Of a stretch of 64,000 nucleotides of DNA, positions 15,887-24,718 are shown in pieces. Position 1 is the first letter of the stretch. Each line of letters opens with the position of its first letter. Made by a program: the position numbers and the translations under genes. The stretch spans positions 1-64,000 of the forward strand of contig NZ_RCHN01000046.1 in the NCBI RefSeq assembly GCF_003671495.1, in the 5' to 3' direction. Under the pieces are notes generated by a model. That model saw only the letters and a program-made list of their open reading frames with translations, was not told the origin of the DNA and did not search any database. The DNA comes from Ketobacter sp. (GTDB taxonomy: Bacteria > Pseudomonadota > Gammaproteobacteria > Pseudomonadales > Ketobacteraceae).

Positions 15887-17461
15887 ATGAATTCAGACTC
15901 AAAACTTGAAGATTTGCCGGTGGCGTCGGCGCAGGGCGGCCTGCCCATGCCCTCCCGCCTGGCATTGCGGGGCATCACCAAACAGTATCCCGGTTGCCTG
16001 GCCAACGATCGGGTGGACCTGGATATCAAACCGGGGCAGATCCATGCTCTGTTGGGGGAAAACGGTGCCGGCAAGAGCACGCTGATGAAGATCATCTATG
16101 GCCTGGTGAAACCGGATCGGGGGCAGCTGTACTGGCGCGGCAATCCCATGCAGATTGCCGACCCCAGCCACGCCCGCAGCCTGGGCATTGGCATGGTGTT
16201 CCAGCATTTCTCCCTGTTCGAAACCCTGAGCGTCACCGAAAACATCGCCCTGGCCCTGGGGACCCCGGCCCGGGAAATGAAAACGCTGAGCCGCAAAATT
16301 GCAGACGTGTCGAGGAAATACGGCATGACGCTGAATCCGGAACGTCTGGTGCACACCCTTTCCATCGGCGAGCGGCAGCGGGTGGAGATCGTGCGCTGCC
16401 TGGTGCAGGACATCAAGCTGCTGATTCTGGATGAGCCCACGTCGGTGTTGACCCCGCAGGAGGTGGACACCCTGTTTGTGACGTTACGGCAACTGGCGGA
16501 GGAAGGCTGCAGCATTCTGTTCATCAGTCACAAGCTCAATGAAGTGCAGGCCCTGTGCGATGGGGCCACAGTGCTGCGCGGAGGCCGGGTGTCCGGCAGC
16601 TGTAATCCACAGGCGGAAACCCCCAGCAGCATGGCCCGCATGATGGTGGGGGATGACACACCCATCGCCACGGAATACGTCAAAGTGGAAGGCGGGGCGC
16701 CGTTCCTGACCATCCATGGCCTGAACAAGTCCACCCACGATCCGTTCGGTACGCATCTGAAAAACCTGCAACTGCAGGTGCGCAGCGGTGAGATTGTGGG
16801 AGTGGCCGGGGTGGCCGGCAATGGCCAGGAGGAGTTGCTGGCGGCCCTGAGCGGTGAGGAACCGGTGCGGGAGGGGGATTGTATCCGTCTGGGGGATCAG
16901 GCCATCGGACACCTGCCGCCGGATCAACGACGGCGCCTGGGAGTGGCCTTTGTGCCGGAGGAACGCCTGGGCCGCGGCGCGGTGCCTACCATGAGCCTGC
17001 GGGATAACGGCCTGCTGACCGGCTTTCTGCAGGGCCTGGTGCAAAACGGCATGGTGCAGACCCAGAAGACCGAGGCCTTTGCCCGCAGCATCATTGATCG
17101 CTTCAAGGTGAAAGCCGGCGGCACCCACAGTCAGGCCAAAAGCCTGTCCGGTGGCAACCTGCAAAAATTCATCATCGGCCGGGAGATTCTGCAGAATCCG
17201 AAGTTGCTGATCGCCGCTCACCCCACCTGGGGAGTGGACATCGGCGCGGCGGTGGCCATTCATGAGGCGCTGATTCAGTTGCGGGATCAGGGTGCAGCGA
17301 TCCTGGTGGTGTCCGAAGACATCGACGAGCTGTTCCAGATTTCCGACCGCATCTGTGCGATCTGTCATGGCGAGCTGTCGCCGTTACGGGCTACAGCGCA
17401 CACCACCATTGAACAGGTGGGGCGCTGGATGGCCGGGGATTTTGTGGAGGACGCCGCATGA
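15887..17461 (+). CDS. Nucleoside/purine ABC transporter, ATP-binding protein (two ABC domains)
   Basis: 524 residues, sugar/nucleoside-type twin ABC ATPase. The first domain (about 25-250) has Walker A GENGAGKST, signature LSIGERQRVEIVR and Walker B LLILDEPTSVL. The second domain (about 275-510) has a degenerate Walker A (VAGVAGNGQEELL) and signature LSGGNLQKFIIGRE, normal for this subfamily (NupO/BmpA-associated). It powers uptake of purines or nucleosides with the two permeases that follow. Its stop overlaps the first permease start. Expression is expected from the operator-bearing promoter upstream. Confidence 0.9.
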   Translation: MNSDSKLEDLPVASAQGGLPMPSRLALRGITKQYPGCLANDRVDLDIKPGQIHALLGENGAGKSTLMKIIYGLVKPDRGQLYWRGNPMQIADPSHARSLGIGMVFQHFSLFETLSVTENIALALGTPAREMKTLSRKIADVSRKYGMTLNPERLVHTLSIGERQRVEIVRCLVQDIKLLILDEPTSVLTPQEVDTLFVTLRQLAEEGCSILFISHKLNEVQALCDGATVLRGGRVSGSCNPQAETPSSMARMMVGDDTPIATEYVKVEGGAPFLTIHGLNKSTHDPFGTHLKNLQLQVRSGEIVGVAGVAGNGQEELLAALSGEEPVREGDCIRLGDQAIGHLPPDQRRRLGVAFVPEERLGRGAVPTMSLRDNGLLTGFLQGLVQNGMVQTQKTEAFARSIIDRFKVKAGGTHSQAKSLSGGNLQKFIIGREILQNPKLLIAAHPTWGVDIGAAVAIHEALIQLRDQGAAILVVSEDIDELFQISDRICAICHGELSPLRATAHTTIEQVGRWMAGDFVEDAA

Positions 17462-18534
17462 TCAAGATGGAACCGCGGCAGGAATCCTCGCCCTGGATGC
17501 CCTATGTGTCGCCGTTGCTGGCCGGTGTGCTGACCCTGGTGACCGGCGCCATTCTGTTTGCCGCCCTGGGGCAGGACCCGCTGTTTGCGTTGAAGACGGT
17601 GTTGATCACGCCCATCTCCGATGCCTATGGCGTGGGTGAGTTGTTTGTGAAGGCCGGCCCGATTTTGCTGTGTGCGCTGGGGCTGTCGGTGGCCTATCGG
17701 GCCAACGTCTGGAACATCGGCGCCGAAGGTCAACTATTGATGGGAGGACTGGCCGGCAGTGCCCTGGCGGTGCAGTTTACCGACAGTGAGGGCTTATGGC
17801 TGCTGCCGGCGGTACTGCTGTGCGGCATGGTGGCGGGCATGTTGTGGGCAGCCCTGGCGGCCCTGTTGAAGACCCGCTTCAACACCAATGAAATCCTCAC
17901 CACCATCATGCTCAACTACATTGCGTTCAACCTGTTGCAGTACTGCGTGCACGGCCCGTTAAAAGATCCCCACGGCTTTAACTTTCCCGAGTCGGCCATG
18001 TTTGCCGACGCCGCCCGCCTGCCGTTGTTGATGGAGGATGCGCGGGTGCATCTGGGCATCATTCTGGCGCTGGCCGCCGCGGCCGCGGTGTGGGTGCTGT
18101 TGGGGAAAAGTTTTCTGGGCTACCAGATCCAGGTGCTGGGCCGGGACAGTCGGGCCGCCAAGATGGCCGGTTTCAAAGAAAAACGGCTGGTGTGGCTGGT
18201 GTTGTTGCTCTCCGGCGGCCTGGCAGGCCTGGCCGGCGTGGGGGAGGTGGCCGGCCCCATCGGTCAGTTGGTGCCGCAGATTTCACCGGGTTATGGCTAC
18301 GCCGCCATCATCGTGGCGTTCCTGGGGCGTTTGCATCCGGTGGGCGTGACCCTCGCCAGTATCCTGATGGCACTGTTGTTCATGGGGGGCGAAATGGTGC
18401 AGATCGAATTGAATCTGCCGCTGGCGCTGGTGGGGATGTTCCAGGGCATGCTGCTGTTTTATCTGCTGGCCTGTGACGTGTTGATTTTGTATCGCATTCG
18501 CTGGGTGAGTCCGCCCGCAACACAAACGCTGTGA
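17458..18534 (+). CDS. Nucleoside/purine ABC transporter permease 1
   Basis: 358 residues with about 8-10 hydrophobic helices of the BPD_transp_2 family (branched-chain amino acid/sugar/nucleoside importers). Landmarks: YRANVWNIGAEGQLLMGGLAGSA (about 80-105), NEILTTIMLNYIA (about 142-155), and G-PIGQLVPQISPGYGYAAIIVAFLGRLHP (about 265-295), typical of the longer permease of nucleoside systems. It partners with permease 2 and the twin ATPase. The ATG overlaps the ATPase gene stop (4 nt). Confidence 0.88.
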   Translation: MIKMEPRQESSPWMPYVSPLLAGVLTLVTGAILFAALGQDPLFALKTVLITPISDAYGVGELFVKAGPILLCALGLSVAYRANVWNIGAEGQLLMGGLAGSALAVQFTDSEGLWLLPAVLLCGMVAGMLWAALAALLKTRFNTNEILTTIMLNYIAFNLLQYCVHGPLKDPHGFNFPESAMFADAARLPLLMEDARVHLGIILALAAAAAVWVLLGKSFLGYQIQVLGRDSRAAKMAGFKEKRLVWLVLLLSGGLAGLAGVGEVAGPIGQLVPQISPGYGYAAIIVAFLGRLHPVGVTLASILMALLFMGGEMVQIELNLPLALVGMFQGMLLFYLLACDVLILYRIRWVSPPATQTL

Positions 18535-18541
18535 GGTTGTG

Positions 18542-19471
18542 ATGATGGATATTGAATTGGTGAACAATGTTTTGCAGGCAGCGGTGCGCACCGGTACGCC
18601 GTTGTTGTTGGTGGCGCTGGGGGAAACCGTGGCGGAAAAAAGCGGCGTGTTGAACCTGGGCCAGGAAGGCATGTTGCTGGTGGGGGCAGTGGTGGGTTTT
18701 ATCACGACCCTCACCACCGGCAGCCTGTTCTTGGGATTTATGGCGGCCCTGGTGGCCGGGGTATTGATGTCCATGCTGTTCGGGGTGCTGGTGCTCAAAC
18801 TCAATGCCAACCAGTATGCCACCGGCCTGGCGCTGACCATCTTCGGCACCGGCCTGTCCGCCTTTGTGGGGGCCGGTTATGTGGGACAGCCGGTGACCGG
18901 GCTGGAGCCCATCGCCATTCCCTGGCTCAGCGACATTCCCGTGATTGGTAATGCCCTGTTTAACCAGGATCTGATGGTGTATCTGTCGTTCCTGGCCACG
19001 GCGGCGTTGTTCTGGTTTTTCAAAAGCACCCGTGGTGGCTTGATTGTGAAAGCGGTGGGGGAAAGCCCGGATTCCGCCAATGCCATCGGCCTGCCGGTGT
19101 TGCCCACCCGCTACCTGGCGGTGGCCTTTGGTGGCGCCATGGCGGGGGTGGCCGGTGGTTATCTGTCACTGGCTTATACGCCCCTGTGGGCCGAGAACAT
19201 GAGCGCCGGGCGGGGCTGGATTGCACTGGCGCTGGTGGTGTTTGCCAGCTGGCGCATTGAGCGGGTAATGCTTGGGGCTTATTTGTTCGGTCTGGCCAGC
19301 ATACTGCACCTGGTGGCGCAGGGCCTGGGCTTTTCTTTTCCGCCCAACTTGCTGGCCATGCTGCCCTACGTGGCCACGATTCTGGTGTTGGTGATGTTGT
19401 CCAGCAACCCGGCCCGCAACAAACTGTACGCGCCGGTGTCCCTGGGGCAGCCGTTCTTCAAATCAACCTGA
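18542..19471 (+). CDS. Nucleoside/purine ABC transporter permease 2
   Basis: About 309 residues, the shorter BPD_transp_2 permease. It has AVRTGTPLLLVALGETVAEKSGVLNLGQEGMLL-GA near the N-terminus (the invariant start of this subfamily), NQYATGLALTIFGTGLSAF, and GGAMAGVAGGYLSLAYTPLWAENMSAGRGWIALALVVFASW. The exact start is uncertain: GTG 18539, ATG 18542 and ATG 18545 are in frame after GAGGT. The homologous nucleoside importers use a BMP-type binding protein; that gene is 8 kb away at 23627, under the same kind of promoter. Confidence 0.88.
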   Translation: MMDIELVNNVLQAAVRTGTPLLLVALGETVAEKSGVLNLGQEGMLLVGAVVGFITTLTTGSLFLGFMAALVAGVLMSMLFGVLVLKLNANQYATGLALTIFGTGLSAFVGAGYVGQPVTGLEPIAIPWLSDIPVIGNALFNQDLMVYLSFLATAALFWFFKSTRGGLIVKAVGESPDSANAIGLPVLPTRYLAVAFGGAMAGVAGGYLSLAYTPLWAENMSAGRGWIALALVVFASWRIERVMLGAYLFGLASILHLVAQGLGFSFPPNLLAMLPYVATILVLVMLSSNPARNKLYAPVSLGQPFFKST

Positions 19472-19496
19472 TGGGTAATACGACGTTGGAACCAAC

Positions 19497-20840
19497 ATGA
19501 GCAGACTCTGGATCAAAAACCCGCTGGCGTTGCTGGCACCCGCAGAGGCCGCCGGTGGGCTGGTGGTCGAGCAGAACCGGATTGTGGAGTGGGTGCCCCG
19601 GGGGGCCGAGCCTGCCACCCCCTGTGAGCGCGTGTTTGACGCCCGCGAGCACGTGGTGACGCCGGGCCTGGTGAACTGCCACCATCATTTCTATCAGACC
19701 CTGACCCGTGCCCTGCCGGCGGCGCTGAACCAGGAACTGTTCCCCTGGTTGCAGAGCCTGTATCCGGTGTGGGCGGGGTTGACGCCAATGATGATTTCAC
19801 TCTCCAGTCGTTTGGCCCTGGCGGAGTTGATGTTGTCCGGCTGCACCACCGCTTCGGATCATCACTATCTGTTCCCCCAGGGGCTGGAGCAGGCCATTGA
19901 TCTGCAGGTGGAAGCAGCCACTGAGTTGGGTATCCGGGTGGTGCTGACGCGGGGTTCCATGAGCCTGGGCCAGGACGACGGTGGTTTGCCGCCACAATCG
20001 GTGGTGCAAAGCGAAGCAGAGATTCTGAACGACAGCGAACGCCTGATCAAAACCCATCACCAGAGCGGAGCCGGGGCCATGGTGCAGATTGCCCTGGCCC
20101 CCTGTTCACCGTTTTCCGTGACGCCGGACATCATGCGGGCCAGCGCGGAACTGGCCCGGCGCCATGGGGTGTGCCTGCATACCCATCTGGCGGAAACCCT
20201 GGATGAGGAAGACTTCTGCGAGCGCCAGTTTGGCCTGCGCACGGTGGACTATCTGGCGTCCGTGGGCTGGCTGCAGGCCGGCACCTGGCTGGCCCACGGC
20301 ATTCATTTTAACGATGAGGAGATCCAGCGCCTGGGGGCGGCCGGTGTCGGCATCAGCCACTGCCCCTGTTCCAATATGGTGTTGGCGTCGGGCATCTGTC
20401 GCACCCTGGAACTGGAAGCCGCCGGTTGCCCCGTGGGCCTGGGGGTGGATGGCTCCGCCTCCAACGACGGCTCGAATATGATCGGCGAAGTGCGCCAGGC
20501 TATGCTGCTGCAGCGCTTGCGATATGGTGCTGCGCAGGTCAGTCACCTGGATGCCTGGCGCTGGGCCACGGTGGGGGGCGCTCGGGTGTTGGGCCGCACC
20601 GACATCGGTACGCTGGACATCGGGCAGCAGGCGGACCTGGCCCTGTTCAAGCTGGACGAACCGCGTTTTTCCGGCAGCCATGAACCCCTGGCGGCGCTGT
20701 TGCTGTGTGGTGCCCATAAAGCGGATCGGGTGATGGTGAACGGGCACTGGACCGTGGAGGACGGTTGCATCACCGGACTGGATCTGGCGCAGTTGATGGC
20801 GGATCATGGGCAGGCGGCGCGGCAGTTGGCTGCCCGCTGA
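19497..20840 (+). CDS. 8-oxoguanine deaminase-like amidohydrolase
   Basis: 447 residues of the AtzB/TrzN/guanine-deaminase branch. Metal-binding motifs: GLVNCHHHFYQTLTR (about 60), HTHLAET (about 228), WLAHGIHF, and Asp in LGVDGSASNDGSNMI (about 318). The long NCHHHFYQTLTRA motif and 'SASNDGSN' fit the subgroup shown to deaminate 8-oxoguanine (and isocytosine) to urate. Product urate would enter the puuD route. It follows the transporter genes (25 nt after permease 2), so it probably acts on an imported base. A plain guanine deaminase role is less likely because guaD is present. Confidence 0.85.
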   Translation: MSRLWIKNPLALLAPAEAAGGLVVEQNRIVEWVPRGAEPATPCERVFDAREHVVTPGLVNCHHHFYQTLTRALPAALNQELFPWLQSLYPVWAGLTPMMISLSSRLALAELMLSGCTTASDHHYLFPQGLEQAIDLQVEAATELGIRVVLTRGSMSLGQDDGGLPPQSVVQSEAEILNDSERLIKTHHQSGAGAMVQIALAPCSPFSVTPDIMRASAELARRHGVCLHTHLAETLDEEDFCERQFGLRTVDYLASVGWLQAGTWLAHGIHFNDEEIQRLGAAGVGISHCPCSNMVLASGICRTLELEAAGCPVGLGVDGSASNDGSNMIGEVRQAMLLQRLRYGAAQVSHLDAWRWATVGGARVLGRTDIGTLDIGQQADLALFKLDEPRFSGSHEPLAALLLCGAHKADRVMVNGHWTVEDGCITGLDLAQLMADHGQAARQLAAR

Positions 20841-20877
20841 CAGGCCATCAACAAATACCTGCAATACGAGTAACCCC

Positions 20878-21750
20878 ATGCCCCCACGTACACCCGATCC
20901 GTTTGCGTTTTTGACCCGTGATACCTTACTGCACATGGGGTTGAATCCGGTCACCGACCGGGATTGGGTGGCGCCGTTTTCGGCAGCGGAATTTGCACGC
21001 TTTCAGCAGCACAAACTGCGTCTGCTGGCCGCGCGCGAACAGGCACCGGATTCGGCCCAGCCCGTGTTGGTGGCGGCGCGGGCTGCGGCTGCCGTGGGGG
21101 AGTGTCGGCAGGCGTTGCAACAGCATCTGCAGCGGGATCATGGCGCAGTGATGGATGCCTGTGGCATTGCCTTCAAGCAGACGCCGGCATCGGACGCGAT
21201 GGCGGATCTGCAGGACATGAGCCTGTGGCTGCCCGATGACCTTTGTATTTTGCAGCCCAATACAGCCGGGGATTACGTGCTCACCGCGGCGGCGGTGTTC
21301 TGCCCCAGTCTGTGGCTACCGGCTGATAAAATGAATAAAACCCTGGCGGACATTCATCATCCCATTCCGGAATTTGGCCAGCGTTTGTTGCCGTCAGTGA
21401 ATCGGTTTTTTCATCATCTGAAAGTGGGGCGGCCGGTGGTGCGGTTTAATTGGGCCATTCAGGTGGGGGATGCACTGGCGCGTGTGCCGGGGCAGGTTGC
21501 CCGCAAGGAAGGCCCGTTATTCTATCGCAGTGAGCGGCAGTCGTTGTTGCGTTTGCCCGGCAGTGGTGCTGTGGTGTTTTTGATTCGTACGCAGCTGTGG
21601 CCGTTGGCGGAATTGGATGAGATCAGTGGAGAGGTGAATCTGTTGCAACGGTTGCTGCGGCATATTGACCGCCTGTCGCAACCCGAGCGTGATTACAAAG
21701 GAATATCAAACAGCCTTCTGACCACGCTCGAGCAATTCCGGACCGGATAA
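20878..21750 (+). CDS. DUF3445 heme-dependent oxidative N-demethylase-like protein
   Basis: 290 residues from MPPRTPDPFAFLTRDTL. It matches the DUF3445 family: WVAPFSAAEFARFQQHKLRLL at the N-terminus, QDMSLWLPDDLCILQ, AAVFCPSLWLPADKMNKTLADIHHPIPEF, and VGRPVVRFNWAIQ. Members studied so far are haem-dependent oxidative N-demethylases acting on small methylamines. Here it is the last gene of the purine transporter/8-oxoguanine deaminase operon, 37 nt after the deaminase. I infer a methylated purine or related N-methyl compound as substrate, but this is untested. The ribosome site is weak. Confidence 0.75.
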   Translation: MPPRTPDPFAFLTRDTLLHMGLNPVTDRDWVAPFSAAEFARFQQHKLRLLAAREQAPDSAQPVLVAARAAAAVGECRQALQQHLQRDHGAVMDACGIAFKQTPASDAMADLQDMSLWLPDDLCILQPNTAGDYVLTAAAVFCPSLWLPADKMNKTLADIHHPIPEFGQRLLPSVNRFFHHLKVGRPVVRFNWAIQVGDALARVPGQVARKEGPLFYRSERQSLLRLPGSGAVVFLIRTQLWPLAELDEISGEVNLLQRLLRHIDRLSQPERDYKGISNSLLTTLEQFRTG

Positions 21751-21774
21751 GTGTGCCGGAGTGAGAGCAGAGCG

Positions 21775-21984
21775 TTAGCCCGCTGCCAGTTGTTTCTGTT
21801 GCCATTGGGCACAGTAGTGCGCCCGTTCTACTCCAATTTGAACCAGCTCGTCCAACAGCCGACGATACTGTCTCATGTGGCGGGGAACCAGCCCCCGTTG
21901 TTCAATGTCACTGAGCTGCCGTTGCACGCGTGCATGCCTGTCTGAAAACACAGCCAGACCGGTTTGGAAGTTTAATGTGTCCAT
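21775..21984 (-). CDS. Small hypothetical helical protein (69 aa)
   Basis: Starts MDTLNFQTGLAVFSDRHARV after AAAGGGTG. It is rich in Arg/Gln and predicted helical (RQLSDIEQRGLVPRHMRQYRRLLDELVQIGVERAHYCAQ). No family recognised. It converges on the purine operon with 24 bp between stops. Length and ribosome site make it plausible; function unknown. Confidence 0.5.
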   Translation of the reverse strand: MDTLNFQTGLAVFSDRHARVQRQLSDIEQRGLVPRHMRQYRRLLDELVQIGVERAHYCAQWQQKQLAAG

Positions 21985-22355
21985 GTGCTTCACCCTTTAT
22001 TGAACGGCCTATTGATCATTACTGTGGTGCCGCCGTACGTTGTACTCCTAACCCGGGTGCCAAACAATGCGACAGGTCAGGGTATTCCGGCCAAAATCCG
22101 TGATTGGATGTGTGGCGGTTTTACCAAAACGGATTTATCGGAAACAAGATGCAGGAAAAACAGGATGTTATTTGCCGCAGGCTAAAATGCGACCGGAGCG
22201 CACTCGGTTTATTACACTTTGTTGATGAAATGTTGCAAAAGGTAATGTGACATTTGTGTTTCGTTTGTGTGTCGGTTTGGTGGAATGCAGCTTTCAGTTT
22301 AAGGTCAGCTTGAAGTTAAGGTCAGCTTAAGGTCATCTGTTAATCAGGTAAGAGT
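21985..22355. other. Gene-free stretch with TTAAGGTCA direct repeats
   Basis: 371 bp without a convincing gene; AT-richer than its flanks. Three direct copies of TTAAGGTCA occur at 22299, 22316 and 22327 (17 and 11 bp apart), just past the 3' end of the DUF2788 gene. No transcription terminator was recognised. Confidence 0.5.
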
Positions 22356-22577
22356 TCACTCAATATCCAGCAGCCACTGGATCAGCAGTTTCGCCACGAA
22401 CCCGATCATGCCCAGGGTCAGCACCAGAAACAGAACAAAGGTGCCAAAGCGACCGGCTTTGGATTCCCTGGCCAGTTGCGCCACGATGAACACCATGTAC
22501 AGCATGAACGCCGCCAGGCCGATGGTGAGACCGAAGCTGGCGATCTCCTGTTCACTGAAACCCATTACCGTGTTCAT
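22356..22577 (-). CDS. DUF2788 small membrane protein
   Basis: 73 residues with two hydrophobic helices (IASFGLTIGLAAFMLYMVFIVAQLA and RFGTFVLFLVLTLGMIGFVAKLL). The second helix and the tail KLLIQWLLDIE fit the DUF2788 family of gammaproteobacteria. Function unknown. Start ATG 22577 follows AAGGAC and overlaps the stop of the DUF2189 gene by 4 nt, so the two are co-expressed. Confidence 0.75.
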   Translation of the reverse strand: MNTVMGFSEQEIASFGLTIGLAAFMLYMVFIVAQLARESKAGRFGTFVLFLVLTLGMIGFVAKLLIQWLLDIE

Positions 22578-23377
22578 GTCATGTCCTTGGCCCGGGGGGG
22601 CAGGTGGTCGGCATTGACCGCATCCCGGTAGGCGTGCCAACTGGCGTGACCCAGCACCGGAACCACAATGATGCTGCCCGCCATGGCCAGCAGCCCCAGC
22701 ATGGAGCTGGCCATGATCAGTATCGCCCACAGGGCCATGGGCAGGGGGTTCTGCATCACCACCTTCCAGCTCACCAGCACCGCAGCCAGGATCGGAATTT
22801 TGCGATCCAGCAGCAGGGGCAGGGTCACCACGGTGGAAGCAAACACCGGAGCCGCCAGGGCGACGCCCATGATCCACCAGGCTTCAAACAGATGGCTGTC
22901 GGCGGCCAGCACCACATGGCGCAGAAAATCCTCCGGCCGGTTAACGGGGCGCTCGGCAAACAGGGTAATGAAGGCGGCGGAGGTGAGTACCCAGCCGGTA
23001 CCGGACAGACACAGCAGTAAGCCGAATCGCACCAGGCGCCAATCGTGATGGGGCCGGCCGCGCCAGCTCCACCAGGTGCGGAACACCAGACCCAGGGTGG
23101 CCGGTCGCCCCTGCTCCAGGGCCTGGCTCACCGCGTACAGCCCCACCGCCACCACCGGTGCCACGGCAAGAAACCCGGTGAAGGCGCCTGCCAGCAACCA
23201 GAACTGGTCGTAGGCCAGCAACAACAGCAGGAAGCCGAAGGCGGCTACGCCGGCGCCGTGTAATACGCCGATCACGGGGGCCTGTTTGAAGTCCTGCCAG
23301 CCGGCCTGCAGCCAACGCCAGGGTGCCTCCAGCGTCAGTGTTTGTATTTTCACCTCAGAAACCGCAGTTGTTTTCAT
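22574..23377 (-). CDS. DUF2189 integral membrane protein
   Basis: 267 residues from MKTTAVSEVKIQTLTLEAPWRWLQAGWQDF; an ATG at 23443 is in frame but would add residues without homologous character. Six or so membrane helices; the PWRWLQAGWQDFKQAP start and the WRAW-D-Y-like C-terminus (HASWHAYRDAV) fit DUF2189. Members often sit near cytochrome oxidase genes, but no such neighbour is visible here. It lies between two purine loci in opposite orientation to both, and is probably unrelated to them. Confidence 0.75.
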   Translation of the reverse strand: MKTTAVSEVKIQTLTLEAPWRWLQAGWQDFKQAPVIGVLHGAGVAAFGFLLLLLAYDQFWLLAGAFTGFLAVAPVVAVGLYAVSQALEQGRPATLGLVFRTWWSWRGRPHHDWRLVRFGLLLCLSGTGWVLTSAAFITLFAERPVNRPEDFLRHVVLAADSHLFEAWWIMGVALAAPVFASTVVTLPLLLDRKIPILAAVLVSWKVVMQNPLPMALWAILIMASSMLGLLAMAGSIIVVPVLGHASWHAYRDAVNADHLPPRAKDMT

Positions 23378-23535
23378 TGGAATGGTTCCGTTCCCCAGGT
23401 ACTGGTCGTCATAGGCAGCGTTTAGTCTACTGCAATCCGTCAAATGCGCACCAAGTTAATGCCTGGCGCGGGTCCGTGCTCCGCTAACGCACGGTTTACA
23501 TCATGACTCAGGGGCGCAAGTTGTTGCAAATCAAG

Positions 23536-23557
23536 CTCTTGTCCAATTGGTCAGATT
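23536..23557. promoter_or_regulatory. RutR-like operator 3
   Basis: CTCTTGTCCA-AT-TGGTCAGATT. The core TTGTCCA-N2-TGGTCAG is close to the E. coli RutR box. The right half is the -24 element of the sigma-54-like promoter at 23548-23563. Confidence 0.65.
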
Positions 23558-23563
23558 CTTGCT
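23548..23563 (+). promoter_or_regulatory. Sigma-54-like promoter for the BMP-type binding protein operon
   Basis: TGGTCAGATTCTTGCT, GG-N10-GC spacing, sharing TTCTTGC with the transporter promoter at 15773. Predicted start near 23574, inside operator 4. Confidence 0.6.
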
Positions 23564-23570
23564 TTGCTGA

Positions 23571-23592
23571 AACCTGTCCAAATAGACAGGTT
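23571..23592. promoter_or_regulatory. RutR-like operator 4
   Basis: AACCTGTCCA-AA-TAGACAGGTT, one mismatch from a perfect 10-2-10 palindrome and nearly identical to operator 1. Its centre is 35 bp past operator 3, covering the predicted transcription start. Confidence 0.65.
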
Positions 23593-23626
23593 TTCCGTCA
23601 ACTCATACTACTGGAGCATTCTCAGC

Positions 23627-24718
23627 ATGAATTTCAAGGGGATAACACGTCACTTCGTGGGGCTGCTGGCCATCCTGGCCGCGGTTGCAGGCATCAGCAC
23701 TCAAGCCCACGGGGAGGAACCGTTCAAAGTGGGGTTCGTTTATGTGGGCCCTATTGGTGACCACGGCTGGAGTTATCAGCACGACCAAAGCCGCATCGCG
23801 CTGGAAAAACATTTCGGCGACAAAGTGAAAACCACCTATGTGGAAAACGTACCGGAAGGGGCCGACGCGGAGCGGGTGATTCGCAACCTGGCCAAGTCCG
23901 GCAATCAGGTGATCTTCACCACTTCGTTCGGTTTTATGAATCCCACGGCCAAAGTGGCCAAGCAGTTTCCCAAGGTCACCTTCCTGCATGCCACCGGTTA
24001 CAAGCGCAGCAAGAACCTGGGAACCTATATTTCCAAAACCTACGAAGGCCGCTATGTGGCCGGTTATGTGGCGGCCAAGATGACCAAGAGCAACAAGGTG
24101 GGATACATTGCCTCGTTCCCGATACCGGAGGTGATCCGCGACATCAATGCCGTGCAGCTGGCGTTGAACAAGTACAACCCGGACGCCGAGCTGAAAGTGG
24201 TGTGGGTGAACACCTGGTTTGATCCGGGCAAAGAGGCGGACGCCGCCAATGCCATGATGGATCAGGGGGTGGACGTGATTCTGCAGCACACCGACAGTCC
24301 GGCCGCCATGCAGGCAGCCGAGCGCCGGGGCAAATACGCGGTGGGCCAGGCGTCCGATATGTCGCGCTTCGGTCCCAATGCCCACCTGATGTCTGTGGTG
24401 GACGACTGGGCCTGGTACACCATCCACACCGTGCAGTCGGTCATGGACGGCACCTTCAAGTCCGAGGATTTCTGGGGTGGCATGAAAGAGGACATGATTC
24501 AGGTTCCGGGATTTGGCCCGGCGGTACCGGATGACGTCAAACAGCACGCGCAAGGTCTGATTGCCGGCATCATCGACGGATCTTTCCACCCGTTCACCGG
24601 ACCCATCAAGGATCAGTCCGGCAAGCTCACCGTACCGGAAGGCAAAGTGATGACTGACCAGGAGCTGGCAGGCATGAACTACTACGTGGAGGGAGTCGAA
24701 GGCTCCATTCCCAAATGA
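23627..24718 (+). CDS. BMP-family (basic membrane lipoprotein/Med) purine-nucleoside substrate-binding protein
   Basis: 363 residues from MNFKGITRHFVG; an upstream in-frame ATG at 23564 lies within the promoter and operators. The signal peptide ends near ISTQAHGEE and there is no lipobox Cys, so it is a soluble periplasmic form. Family blocks: VGFVYVGPIGDHGWSYQHDQSR (about 37-60), VIFTTSFGFMNPTAKVAKQFPKV, GRYVAGYVAAKMTKSNKVGYI and WFDPGKEADAANAMMDQGVDVILQHTDSPA. It probably feeds the ABC importer encoded at 15887-19471. The stop overlaps the next gene start. Confidence 0.88.
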   Translation: MNFKGITRHFVGLLAILAAVAGISTQAHGEEPFKVGFVYVGPIGDHGWSYQHDQSRIALEKHFGDKVKTTYVENVPEGADAERVIRNLAKSGNQVIFTTSFGFMNPTAKVAKQFPKVTFLHATGYKRSKNLGTYISKTYEGRYVAGYVAAKMTKSNKVGYIASFPIPEVIRDINAVQLALNKYNPDAELKVVWVNTWFDPGKEADAANAMMDQGVDVILQHTDSPAAMQAAERRGKYAVGQASDMSRFGPNAHLMSVVDDWAWYTIHTVQSVMDGTFKSEDFWGGMKEDMIQVPGFGPAVPDDVKQHAQGLIAGIIDGSFHPFTGPIKDQSGKLTVPEGKVMTDQELAGMNYYVEGVEGSIPK

